Shown here piece after piece: positions 37,339-45,995 of a DNA stretch of 64,000 nucleotides. The notes under the pieces are model-generated. The model did no database searches. It was given only the letters and a program-made list of their open reading frames with translations, and was not told the DNA's origin. The stretch lies in assembly GCF_001636695.1 (NCBI RefSeq), contig NZ_LGEL01000003.1, forward strand, positions 55,161 through 119,160, in the 5' to 3' direction. The translations under genes were made by a program, and so were the position numbers. Position 1 is the first letter of the stretch. Every line of letters begins with the position of its first letter. This stretch comes from Pedobacter panaciterrae (GTDB lineage: Bacteria; Bacteroidota; Bacteroidia; Sphingobacteriales; Sphingobacteriaceae).

Positions 37339-37524
37339 CAATATTAGTTGCTCCACGATAAACAACTGATACTCAAAGGGTATTTACTTTCTATAGGTTT
37401 TCCGTTGCTTTCAGCAGCTTTCCAACCTTTCATTTTTAACAACTCATTTCTAACTTGAGATTTACAGTTACCAAAAGTAAGGCAAGGATTAGACAGACTT
37501 ATAATTAAGCATAGACTAGGTAAG

Positions 37525-37875
37525 TCAGTTAACGTCCAAGAGCAACTTCTCGCCATTTTCTCCATGGATTTCCTGCTCAGAAATTATCGTAAAGCTGTAT
37601 TTTTCTTTTTGGGTGCTCATTTTAAATGTCAATTTAGCGCCCTTAATGTCATATCTACCTTCACAGGCAGCGTCACCGCCCAAGATAAGGGTTGCAGTTC
37701 TATTTGGTCTTAAAGTCAAGACCATACCTGTATACCATTCACCTTCAGACACCGTTTGTGGTTCACGATAACTCTTTTCAGTTTTCACAGAAATGAGATC
37801 TTTCTTGCAAGCACTGAAAGAGATAAATAAAACGAATACCGCAAATAGGTGGGTGATTTTGATTTTTTGTGTCAT
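37525..37875 (-). CDS. Small lipoprotein of unknown function
   Basis: 116 residues, lipobox at Cys23 (FSACKKD). The mature part is a short beta-rich domain (VLTLRPNRTATLILGGDAACEGRYDIKG) similar to lipocalin-like small lipoproteins of this phylum. An overlapping frame downstream (37344-37565) was considered and rejected. Confidence 0.65.
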   Translation of the reverse strand: MTQKIKITHLFAVFVLFISFSACKKDLISVKTEKSYREPQTVSEGEWYTGMVLTLRPNRTATLILGGDAACEGRYDIKGAKLTFKMSTQKEKYSFTIISEQEIHGENGEKLLLDVN

Positions 37876-38001
37876 AAGAGGCGTTGGTTTAATTGGTTAA
37901 TCTGCACAAATTAAGAATATATTATTAATCTGTGTAATTATTGTGGTTAACTGCTCGTGAAACTCTCGAACCACTTAATTGAGGATTTGAAACCGTTAGC
38001 A

Positions 38002-38586
38002 TTAATAACAGAGGCTATACTGTTTAGGTTTCATCCCGATATGTTTATTAAATACTCTTGTAAAATGGCTTAAGTTTGAAAAGCCTAGCTTGTAACCCAC
38101 TTCTGAAACAGAATGCCCTTCCTCTTTCAATAAACGTGCTCCTTCCTGCATTCTGAACTGCTGATAATAATTAAAAACACTGTTCCCGAAGACTTGCTTA
38201 AATAAACGTTTTAATTTGGTTGGACTCATGTTCGCTACAATCACCAGTTCTTTGATTACGGGTGGCGTTTCCAAATGCCTGAGTATTTGTTCTCTTACTT
38301 TGTAAAGGGTTTGAATGTCATGGGTATTTAAAGTATAAAGCTACTTTTCATCACGTTTCTCCAATTCCATCAATAATTTGCAGATTAGCTCTTCAGCCTT
38401 TACCCTCAAAAAAAATAGGCTGAAAGTATCATTAATCGATTCATCTAATATTTCATTAACTATTTTGTATAAGGACGGATAAACCAGTTGTTCGAATAGC
38501 AAGGGCTGAGTATTTTGTAGTAAACCTTGTAGTACGAGAGATTTTTGTGTAGAGTCAAACTGCCTTTTCAAATAGTCTGTATCCAC
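38002..38586 (-). pseudogene. AraC-family regulator: 5'-truncated with an in-frame TAG
   Basis: One reading frame holds two halves. The upper half (from 38586 downward) is the end of an AraC-type sensor region (SLVLQGLLQNTQPLLFEQ, ELICKLLMELEKRDEK); TAG at 38341-38343 interrupts it; 23 codons later the same frame continues as a complete AraC DNA-binding domain with both HTH motifs (MSPTKLKRLFKQVFGNS and GYKLGFSNLSHFTRVFNKHI). Relatives of about 300-330 residues would have roughly 130 more residues at the N-terminus; those are missing, and the frame runs into a truncated monooxygenase gene on the other strand. Confidence 0.8.
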
Positions 38587-38591
38587 CTCAA

Positions 38592-39313
38592 TGGACGATG
38601 CAATTTGAGGGTAAACCAGATACAGTTGCAGATATTGTTATCGGCGCTAGTGGCGGGATGTCTAAAGTTCGGAAATATGTTACAGATGCACAGGTAGAGT
38701 ATACTGGTACCTTCATCATTCAGGGAGAAATTATTGAGCCAGAGTTGCGCTGTCCTGAATTCTACAGGCGTTGTAACGGCAATATTTTCATGATTGCAAG
38801 CGGGGGGATTAACCTGGTTGTCAACCCAAACAATGATGGAGCAATGAGCTATGGAGTTACATTCAGAAAACCCGAACAATGGCTACATGAAAATGGATTA
38901 AAATTTGATGATAATAACAGCATTAGTACTTTTCTGATTAGCATGCTTGACAACTGGGACGAAAATTATAAACAACTTTTCCGATCTACAACTTCATTTG
39001 TTGGTTTACCTTCGAGATTACTTTCTTTGGATAGCACATGGAAAGCAGACCGGCCACTACCTATAACGGTGATCGGTGATGCCGCCCATATTATGCCGCC
39101 TTTCGCAGGCCAAGGTGTGAACATCGGAATGCAGGATGCATTAATTCTAACTGACAACGTGACTAATGAAAGATTTGATACAGTAGCGAGTGCAATTAAC
39201 GACTACGAGCAAAAGATGCTCGTGTACGCAAAGAAGCGCAGACAGAGACCAGCAAAAACGAAATAGAAATGCATGATCCCGGTTTCTCTTTCAAGAAAAG
39301 GTTCAACCACTAA
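38592..39313 (+). pseudogene. TetX-like FAD monooxygenase: 5'-truncated and frameshifted
   Basis: The remnant starts in the middle of a TetX-type flavoprotein: ADIVIGASGGMSKVRKYVTD corresponds to the internal GGMSKVRK block, and ITVIGDAAHIMPPFAGQGVN is the FAD-binding GD motif. The N-terminal ~150 residues with GxGxxG are gone. Near 39230 the frame shifts: reading on in the next frame restores KEAQTETSKNEIEM and a stop at 39311-39313, which fits the TetX C-terminus (single-base loss in an A-run). No working enzyme is expected. Confidence 0.82.
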
Positions 39314-39389
39314 TTACGCAATCGAATCAGTTTCCACCAAGGCTTTGACAGACATTTTAATGTTTCTCAATAAAAAAATTATCCTTTAA

Positions 39390-40535
39390 TTAACGATGGA
39401 CAATAACACCCCGAGAATCAACCAGACACGGAGTGGAGGTAGAGATTCCAGATATATCCGAATTCCTCCATTTAACATCTCCGGTTCTTGCATCATAAGC
39501 GTAAATATCCTTATGACCACCAGCACCTACAAACACCAATCCATCAGCACCAGCTGCACCAGCACCATTTGGAAGTATATTTTTAGACCACAATTCCACT
39601 CCTGTTAAAGCATTGAACGTATAAAAATATCCATCATCAGCAGAGACATACAAAAGCCCGTTTAAAACGGAAGGACTACCGCCAACTCCGACCCCTTTAA
39701 GGCTCTCCCACTTTAATATACCAGTAACCTCATCAAGAGCAAGCAAAGATCCAGCTACACTAAAATCATTTACATCATACCAGCCTCCAACATATACCGT
39801 CCCACTATCTACCACAGGACTAGACTGCTCCAGAGATATTCCCTTTGTTGAATATTTCCACTTTAAACTGCCGTTGTTTGCATTCAATGCATACAAATGA
39901 CCATCCCGACTCCCAATAAAGATGACACCATTACTTAAAGCTGGACTAGACTGATTAATCATGCCTCCAGTTTGATAGCTCCAAATTAAATCTCCAGTCT
40001 TTGCCCCTGCTGCATACATAATGCCATTTGAACTCCCGAAATAAACTATATTATTTGCAACTACCGGACTGGAACTGACATTTTGTGATGTTTCCATTTT
40101 CCATTTAAGTTCACCAGTCGTAGCATTCAAGGCATAAAAAGAGCCATTATTACTTCCAAAATAGATTATGCCATCCGAAACTGCCGGACTTGATTCAATA
40201 CCAACTGCAGAAGTAAAGAATTTCCATTTGACACTACCATTGATAGCATCAAATGCATACATATTCCCATCTATTGACCCTGCATAAACCGTTTCACCTA
40301 CAACAATTGGATCAGAATAAGAAAAATCTTTAGCCGTATACTTCCAAATCAAATTCCCATTGGTGGCATTCAAGGCATAGAAATTATTATCACTGCTTCC
40401 TATATAAACTCTATCTTTAAGTTTTAATTCTGCAAGCTCCGGTTCTTTTAATTTATCTTTCTTACATGAGAACAGCAACATTACAAAAAATAACATCCCG
40501 AATACCAGATACTTATGAGCGTTTTTATTTTTCAT
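39390..40535 (-). CDS. PQQ-like beta-propeller lipoprotein
   Basis: 381 residues, lipobox at Cys24 (LLFSCKKD). Seven or so propeller repeats with the YALNATNGNLIWKY / YAFDAINGSVKWKF / YALNATTGELKWKM pattern, as in BamB-like and PQQ_2 proteins. The strong internal repetition is obvious at protein level. No enzyme active site seen; a scaffold or ligand-binding role is possible. Located in the eroded 38-46 kb stretch but itself intact. Confidence 0.82.
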   Translation of the reverse strand: MKNKNAHKYLVFGMLFFVMLLFSCKKDKLKEPELAELKLKDRVYIGSSDNNFYALNATNGNLIWKYTAKDFSYSDPIVVGETVYAGSIDGNMYAFDAINGSVKWKFFTSAVGIESSPAVSDGIIYFGSNNGSFYALNATTGELKWKMETSQNVSSSPVVANNIVYFGSSNGIMYAAGAKTGDLIWSYQTGGMINQSSPALSNGVIFIGSRDGHLYALNANNGSLKWKYSTKGISLEQSSPVVDSGTVYVGGWYDVNDFSVAGSLLALDEVTGILKWESLKGVGVGGSPSVLNGLLYVSADDGYFYTFNALTGVELWSKNILPNGAGAAGADGLVFVGAGGHKDIYAYDARTGDVKWRNSDISGISTSTPCLVDSRGVIVHR

Positions 40536-40600
40536 AATAACAATTTACCAAATTAAAATAGCCAACATCAACATGTAACTGTTCTTTTACATAGAAGTAA

Positions 40601-40633
40601 AAAACACATGATCAAGTTTAGTTCGATCTATTT
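40601..40633 (+). repeat. 33-bp imperfect direct repeat, left copy
   Basis: Matches 42468-42500 with about five differences over 33 bases; shared core includes AAGTTTAGT and CGATCTA. With its partner it brackets the 87-residue ORF, the metallophosphoesterase and the zinc-ribbon gene. Confidence 0.6.
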
Positions 40634-40657
40634 CTAATTATTTTTAGATTCTGCTTT

Positions 40658-40921
40658 CTACTCTTTGCCTCCAACTATCAAGGCCATCGCCCCAAAGATC
40701 TTTCTTACTCTTGCTAATACCTTTTCTGCCGATTCAGGTTGTTCACCATGTTCTTCATCGGCAGTGTAGCCAACTATATAAATACTGTTAGGATTTTCAA
40801 TATCAGCAGTAGTACAGGTTATATAGAAGTTATCTATATTTTTCCAAACCTTTTCTATTTTCCCCCAATAAGTACCTGAGTAACTCTGCTTATTGGAAGT
40901 TTGTAAATAATATAAGGGCAT
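40658..40921 (-). CDS. Small hypothetical protein
   Basis: 87 residues, acidic, no signal, ATG at 40921. No family recognised. Contains a Trp/Tyr-rich start (YYLQTSNKQSYSGTYWGKIE) and ends GAMALIVGGKE. Could be a real small gene or an immunity-type protein; support is weak. Confidence 0.45.
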   Translation of the reverse strand: MPLYYLQTSNKQSYSGTYWGKIEKVWKNIDNFYITCTTADIENPNSIYIVGYTADEEHGEQPESAEKVLARVRKIFGAMALIVGGKE

Positions 40922-41320
40922 TGGGCTACCATATTGATTATTGAAGCTCTAAGTTAAAAAAGAAAAGCAAAAGCCTTCAGATTTTCATCCAAAGGATTTT
41001 TGAATTTTATTCCCATGCTTGGCATAAGGTGGTTCATTTAGTGGTCCAGACGATAGAAAAAACAGTGGTTTTTGTGGGTCATTTGACGTCAAAACAGATC
41101 ATATTTAATCAGGTTTGATCAAATTAAGTTCCCCTTTTATTTACCCATTATTTTAAGTTATTTCTTTAATTCTGTCACCCCATGTTTAATAAGATGTTTA
41201 ATTACGGGGTCATTTATTTCATACATTTTAGCCCCTGCCTCTGTTTGTACATTTCGGTGAATGTGGTTCTTCCCCACTTTTGGCGAAATACCCAGAATAT
41301 GTGCGGTGCATCTATTTTGC
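40922..41320. other. Gene-free stretch with clustered GTGG motifs
   Basis: No convincing coding frame. Four GTGG-starting motifs (GTGGTTCA, GTGGTCCA, GTGGTTTT, GTGGGTCA) fall within about 55 bp at 41029-41082, reminiscent of terminal repeats of some insertion sequences, but no transposase remnant is visible. Confidence 0.35.
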
Positions 41321-42070
41321 TTACGGAATTTCTACTATTAGCTCTTTGTCATAACCATTGTATGCCTCATCAATGTACCCGTGTGGATTACATATAATTT
41401 CAGTCTGATCTATTTTATATCTTGATGGTGTATGAATATGACCATGTATCCAATAAATCGGTTTATAAGTTCTAATGAGTCCTTCAAGATCGGAAGCATA
41501 AGCAGATGTTATAGGGTCATTTTTATAGAATTCAGGTACAGATTTTATACTTGGTGCATGGTGGGTAATTACGATATTCTTACTACTCTGGGATTCTTCC
41601 AAACTTTCCTGTAACCATAGTTTTGAAAACTGGTGAATTTTATAGGTATCAATCGTTCTCAATTTAGAATAGGAGGGGTTTAGCCGGATTTGCTTGTAGT
41701 CGTTCATTTTGGTCTGACAGATAATTCCATATTCAACTGGATTTCCGAACAGGGAAAAATCTGTCCATAAAGTTGCCCCATGAAATCTTATCCCGTCAAA
41801 TTCAACTTTGTTGTTTTCCAGAACGGACACATTTGAACCCTTTGATACCTCCTTGATCCTATGGAGTGTCTTTGGATATGAACCTTTATAGTATTCATGA
41901 TTACCAAGAATATAAATTACGGGTATCTTTTTAATATATTTTTTAACCCATTCAATGCCTTTTGTCCCTAGATTGGTGTCGCCAGCTAAAATAACAAGGT
42001 CAGCATTTTCAAAGCTTAAGTCTGAAATCCCAAACTCCTGATGTAAGTCGCTTATAATTTGTATTCTCAT
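41321..42070 (-). CDS. Calcineurin-like metallophosphoesterase
   Basis: 249 residues. All metal-binding motifs present: ISDLHQEFG (D8, H10), ILAGDTNLG (Asp near 32), YILGNHEYYKG (Asn-His near 57), VITHHAPS and WIHGHIHTPS. Cytoplasmic phosphohydrolase; substrate unknown. Shares one base with the upstream zinc-ribbon gene (stop/start overlap), so the two are co-translated. Confidence 0.9.
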   Translation of the reverse strand: MRIQIISDLHQEFGISDLSFENADLVILAGDTNLGTKGIEWVKKYIKKIPVIYILGNHEYYKGSYPKTLHRIKEVSKGSNVSVLENNKVEFDGIRFHGATLWTDFSLFGNPVEYGIICQTKMNDYKQIRLNPSYSKLRTIDTYKIHQFSKLWLQESLEESQSSKNIVITHHAPSIKSVPEFYKNDPITSAYASDLEGLIRTYKPIYWIHGHIHTPSRYKIDQTEIICNPHGYIDEAYNGYDKELIVEIP

Positions 42071-42315
42071 TAGGAAATAACATTACCATACTTATCAAGT
42101 TCTGTCTGACACTTAGAACAAGTATACCCGCCGTATAATCTCTGGTTTACATTTTTTGGAACTCTTATTATAGGTTGTTTAGTACCACAGACAGGACAAT
42201 AAACTCTTTTAAGGTTCAACCCATATTTTGATTTACGCTTACTCATTATGATGAGCCATATGATGAAGCCAAGCGTTATGCCTACTGTCAGAATCAAGTC
42301 GATATATCTATCCAT
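42070..42315 (-). CDS. Membrane-anchored zinc-ribbon protein
   Basis: 81 residues. One N-terminal helix (about 6-25, LILTVGITLGFIIWLIIMS), a basic stretch, then two Cys pairs (YCPVCGT near 39 and TCSKCQ near 66) that form a zinc ribbon. Function unknown; coupled to the metallophosphoesterase. Confidence 0.72.
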   Translation of the reverse strand: MDRYIDLILTVGITLGFIIWLIIMSKRKSKYGLNLKRVYCPVCGTKQPIIRVPKNVNQRLYGGYTCSKCQTELDKYGNVIS

Positions 42316-42981
42316 GTACTACTGAAATTGATTGGTGCTAAATATCGTTTATTTTTTTGTTGAAAGTTTAAAGCTCATTTTCTTTTGAGAGAGCAAAGAA
42401 CACCAAGCTTCTGACCTTAGCCCTGGCTTAAATAGCTTTCGTAGTTCTCGGACAAGAAAAAGTGGTTAAAACGCATGATTAAGTTTAGTCCGATCTACCT
42501 TTTAAACTTCCACCTTTTTAACTGTTCAGTTGTTCGGTTCAGAATACTATTTCATTCCTGCGTGCCTCAAATAGCATTTACCAATTGTCTGAAACTAGAC
42601 TTGAGCTCCTTCTTATTCCTTAGTTGAGCATTGCTCATCTATTCTCTTTGGGATTTATCATTATCCTGGGATTAGTAGAGGTATTTAAGTCATTTACTTA
42701 CATATTCCCATACTATAGTTCTCATTTCCCCTCGGCGGGTAAATGAGGTAACTTTGATACTTGAATCGAACACTTGATGTATGAAAACCAAGAAATTTCT
42801 ATAGCATCAAATAAATCTGTCAAGAAAATATTTTAAAATAATTTTCTTCTATACAGGAATTAAATTTCTTGAACTTTGAGGAACCCACTTTGATGAAGCC
42901 AAAAGATCAATCCCAAAGCTCAAATTAAATCAATTGAAGACCAATCATCTTCAAATTAATTCGCCCCTTTTCTAGCCCCTT
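42316..42981. other. Gene-free stretch between zinc-ribbon gene and tRNA-Arg
   Basis: No supported gene on either strand. It contains the right copy of the 33-bp repeat (42468-42500). Otherwise AT-rich, with no promoter or hairpin that I can support until the tRNA terminator. Confidence 0.5.
42468..42500 (+). repeat. 33-bp imperfect direct repeat, right copy
   Basis: Partner of 40601-40633, same orientation, about five differences. Lies 153 bp upstream (minus-strand sense) of the zinc-ribbon start. Confidence 0.6.
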
Positions 42982-43019
42982 GAAAGAAAAAAGCCAGCAG
43001 TTATGTATAACTACTGGCT
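42982..43019 (-). terminator. Intrinsic terminator of tRNA-Arg
   Basis: On the minus strand a stem (AGCCAG + AGTTA arms with one mismatch, 42992-43019) is followed by a T-rich tract ending near 42982. It begins 8 bases after the tRNA 3' end. Confidence 0.75.
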
Positions 43020-43026
43020 AAATCGG

Positions 43027-43098
43027 TGGTCCCGACGAGAATCGAACTCATATCTAAAGTTTAGGAAACTTCTATTCTATCCGTTGAACTACGGGACC
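43027..43098 (-). tRNA. tRNA-Arg (anticodon CCT)
   Basis: 72-nt cloverleaf on the minus strand: acceptor GGTCCCG/CGGGACC, D stem GTTC/GAAT, anticodon stem GAAGT/ACTTT around loop TTCCTAA, T arm with TTCGATT loop, discriminator A. Anticodon CCT (plus-strand 43063-43065) reads AGG. CCA is not encoded. Followed at once by an intrinsic terminator. Confidence 0.92.
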
Positions 43099-43237
43099 AA
43101 TAATAAAACTATTAAGGAATGAACATTTAATAGCAGGCGCAAATATAATAATAAAACCATGCCTTTAAATAGTACTTCCAACAATTTTATAGCAGTGGCT
43201 AAACACTCGTCTTAATGGGATTAATAAATTAACTTTA

Positions 43238-43271
43238 ATAAAAATGCCAACGGGAACCACCCCGCTGGCAT
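43238..43271 (-). terminator. Terminator downstream of the GntR gene
   Basis: On the minus strand ATGCCA + CGGG arms pair across 43244-43271 (one mismatch), followed by TTTTTATT. It ends the GntR-family transcript about 80 bases after its stop. Confidence 0.7.
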
Positions 43272-43351
43272 GCCAAACTAATTTACAAGCATCGATTGCA
43301 CCTGAGAGCTTGTGTCTTAAAAACCGTAGGCACTAATTTCATCTACCTATA

Positions 43352-44377
43352 TTACAGCGAATTCCTTGCAATGGCTTTAAAAGGAATTGCCAAATGCCCT
43401 TTTAAATTATTAAGAACCATGTTTGCTGCGGCTTCCCCCATCATTACAAAATTGGTCGATATGGTTGTAATTCCTGAAAGGATTAGTTTCTTTATCGGTG
43501 TCTCGTTATAAGATATGATCCCTATTTCAGAACCAATTTTGAGGTCATTATTCACCGTCTTTTCTACAAGCTCAACCAAATGATCTTCTCTCAAATTAAT
43601 ATAAACCGTTCCGGGAAGATATATTTCATTTTTCAGATCGGATAATACCTCATAGCTAAAGGCATACTGCTGACAAAAGTCAATAAAGCCAGTTAAAATC
43701 TTCTTCGAATAGTCGCTACTTGAGGGAAAAATGAGTTTAATTGTATGATACTTGCTTAGCCTTATCCTAAGTTCTTCCAATGCGCAAAGTATATCCTTTT
43801 CGAAATCTTCATACACCGTGCAAAAATCACCCACTATTTCCGGGATTAGTTTATCTATCAATACCAGTTTATCTTTTGGCAAACTGTCTATCAATGCATA
43901 GGCGTTTTCATGCTCATTAAAGAAATGCGGAATAATAACAATCTTGCTATATCGTTCAATCCTATCTTCCAGAATTTTTTTAAACTGGCTAAAGCTGTTA
44001 TTGTATACATAAAAATCTACAGATACATCGCTACCCAATTTAGCGGTAAATGCATCATATATAATCTTTTTATGATCGCTCAGCTTATTAAATAGCAGTA
44101 ACACTTTGAAGGATTGCTCAAATTTTGCATTCGAAACGAAGTAACCTTTTCCAGGCACCGAATCCACAACTCCAAATTTCTTTAAACCCAAATAAGCCCG
44201 TTCAATTGTATTTCGTCCAACCTCAAGGCTTTCACTTAAATAGTTAATAGAGGGCAGTACATCATTAACATCTATCTCACTGGTTTTAATAGCATTCAGT
44301 ATAGAATCGAAAACCTGAAGGTACTTCGGCGTTTTTGAGTATTCATTTATTTCAATTATTTTGAGATAATTTTTCAT
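43352..44377 (-). CDS. GntR-family regulator with periplasmic-binding-like sensor
   Basis: 341 residues. N-terminal GntR winged helix (about 15-80: KYLQVFDSILNAIKTSEI, VLPSINYLSESLEVGRNTIERAYLGLKKFGVV, PGKGYFV) joined to a LacI/periplasmic-binding-protein-like sensor (about 90-330: KVLLLFNKLSDHKKIIYDAF, GIISYNETPIKKLILSGITTIST, MGEAAANMVL). Bacteroidota regulators of this build usually control sugar catabolism. No target operon is adjacent; the fuc operon 38 kb away is one possibility. Confidence 0.88.
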   Translation of the reverse strand: MKNYLKIIEINEYSKTPKYLQVFDSILNAIKTSEIDVNDVLPSINYLSESLEVGRNTIERAYLGLKKFGVVDSVPGKGYFVSNAKFEQSFKVLLLFNKLSDHKKIIYDAFTAKLGSDVSVDFYVYNNSFSQFKKILEDRIERYSKIVIIPHFFNEHENAYALIDSLPKDKLVLIDKLIPEIVGDFCTVYEDFEKDILCALEELRIRLSKYHTIKLIFPSSSDYSKKILTGFIDFCQQYAFSYEVLSDLKNEIYLPGTVYINLREDHLVELVEKTVNNDLKIGSEIGIISYNETPIKKLILSGITTISTNFVMMGEAAANMVLNNLKGHLAIPFKAIARNSL

Positions 44378-44581
44378 AATGAGAATAGTATTTCAGTTCC
44401 TTCAGCAACCACAAATAACTCATTGAATTATTCTCTTGAACGCGACTGTAGGATTAGTAAATATTTGGTTACTGAATGTATTAATCTCCAAAATTATTGC
44501 TTATGGATACCGAATAAATAGATGTTTTGATAAATCAAATGTACTTTTTGGCAAGTAACATCAATTTCGAATCGGACTCCA

Positions 44582-45409
44582 TTACCTTCCATTACACATA
44601 CTTTTTGTTAGCGCTAAAAAGCGCTCAATTCGCTGATAAAGCAAGTGCACATAGTCTTTACTTGCTAAAAACTCATCGCAATATCGAGTTTTAGAATAGC
44701 TTTTCAACAATATATTAAACAGACGGTCGTCTTCTCTAGTACCAGAGAGAAAAACTTTTATCGGTTCAGCAGAGAAGCAACAACACAACTGAAGCAGTCG
44801 TCGTAAATTATGAATATCAGATCGATAGCCCAGGTGAGCACGAATTAGAGTTAAGCAGCATTGCTCTACAACCTGATGCAGCATAAACAAACAGGCATTG
44901 TATTTTAAGTTACTAAGACATTCTCTTGCGCCTGACAAGAATCCCTCAATAAGCGATAAACGATGATCTAAATGATTTGTATCAATTAGAAAAGAGCTTG
45001 TGGCACTATCGAGGATATGAACATCCGTTGGCTGTATCGCATCAGAACTATATAGCAATATACCCTTTTGATAAATATTAGTGAAAAACTTATTCCTTTT
45101 TTCTAGTTCATCGAGAACCATTTTTCTTCCATGTGCCAGAACAGTTACAACTCAATGTGTAAAATGAGCGTTTATAAAATCTTGAATTTCATGTTCAATT
45201 CTAGCACCCTTTTCAGTTACTAGCAGCAAAAAATAATCTCGTTTACAATTATCAACAGCTTCACAAAAACAGCTTCTTATGGTATAAGAAGTCGTATATC
45301 TTGCAAAGCAATAGATTTGTACCGGACAGAATCTTTGAATCAGCAATTCCGTAAGTATTTTAAAGTCCGCTGAATGAAATTCTGATATTGATGAAATTTC
45401 TCTATTCAT
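44582..45409 (-). pseudogene. Nucleotidyltransferase-like/HEPN protein split by an in-frame TGA
   Basis: The upper part (from MNREISSISEF at 45409; the frame is open to 45433) is a degenerate nucleotidyltransferase-like domain (KILTELLIQRFCPVQIYCFAR, YFLLLVTEKGARIEHEIQDFI) without the GS and DxD catalytic residues. TGA at 45152-45154 stops it. Ten codons later the same frame has an ATG (45121) and a 179-residue HEPN domain (ACLFMLHQVVEQCCLTLIRAHLGY, SDIHNLRRLL, RLFNILLKSYSKTRY). Related proteins are single chains of about 300 residues, and the intervening VVTVLAHG fits the expected linker, so the TGA looks like a nonsense mutation. The HEPN half could still be made from 45121. Confidence 0.72.
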
Positions 45410-45526
45410 AATTAAGGCCATTTTAAATGGCACTATACAAATGTTCTAAAGCTCCGCCGCGTAACCTACTATTCTTCATGGTATTTTACATGCTCTTGGT
45501 TGTTGTTTACTTTCCTTGCTTTTAAT

Positions 45527-45534
45527 TATATTTG
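45527..45534 (+). promoter_or_regulatory. Candidate -7 box for the XRE regulator
   Basis: TATATTTG matches the TAnnTTTG box and ends 5 bases before the ATG at 45540, so transcription would begin at or next to the start codon (leaderless mRNA). A TTG near 45503 is a loose -33 partner. Confidence 0.5.
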
Positions 45535-45539
45535 CTAGT

Positions 45540-45926
45540 ATGGAAACCTCAACAAAACCAAACAATATGCACATTGGAAGGAAAATCGGTAGAATTCGTG
45601 AGTTAAGAGGACTGAAACAAGATGCCTTAGCTAATGAATTAGGTATAAGCCAACAAACAGTTTCCAAAATTGAACAGAGTGAAAAAATTGAAGATGCACT
45701 GCTTGAACAAATCGCTAAAGTTTTGGGATTGCCCTCTGAAAGCATAAAAAACTTCAGTGAAGACGCTGTTTTCAATATAATAGGTAATACATTTACCGAG
45801 AACAGCTCAAATAACAACAACTATCTTTGTTCCATCAATCCGCTTGATAAAGTCATAGAACTTTACGAACGCCTCTTGCAAAGCGAACGTGAAAAAATTG
45901 AGCTATTAAAAACCATTAATCCTTAA
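45540..45926 (+). CDS. XRE-family helix-turn-helix regulator
   Basis: About 128 residues from the ATG at 45540 (METSTKPNNMHIGRK); frames open to 45516 but that part overlaps the promoter. HTH_3 domain at about 10-65 (IGRIRELRGLKQDALANELGISQQTVSKIEQSEK), then a spacer and a terminal coiled coil (LDKVIELYERLLQSEREKIELL). This build is widespread in Sphingobacteriaceae; target genes unknown. Confidence 0.87.
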   Translation: METSTKPNNMHIGRKIGRIRELRGLKQDALANELGISQQTVSKIEQSEKIEDALLEQIAKVLGLPSESIKNFSEDAVFNIIGNTFTENSSNNNNYLCSINPLDKVIELYERLLQSEREKIELLKTINP

Positions 45927-45995
45927 ATCTTCACCTCTTTTCACTAAATCGGGCATAGGCGAGGTATGACATTTTCGGGACTACAAAAAATTCAA

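Noticed and set aside
37344-37565. 73-residue frame on the minus strand overlapping the small lipoprotein gene
   Set aside because: Overlaps the lipoprotein by 41 bp, begins inside it, has no signal and a Ser/Cys/Leu-rich composition without recognisable structure. A frameshifted continuation was considered but nothing restores a domain.
38568-38879. 103-residue minus-strand frame over the TetX-like remnant
   Set aside because: It is antisense to a strongly conserved TetX-type sequence and spans the deletion junction, so it is a shadow.
41182-41397. 71-residue plus-strand frame upstream of and overlapping the metallophosphoesterase end
   Set aside because: Cys/His-rich without pattern and overlapping the conserved C-terminus of the metallophosphoesterase on the other strand.
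43027-43098. tRNA-Arg as an integration site of a genomic island
   Set aside because: No integrase and no repeat of the tRNA 3' end was seen in the window.
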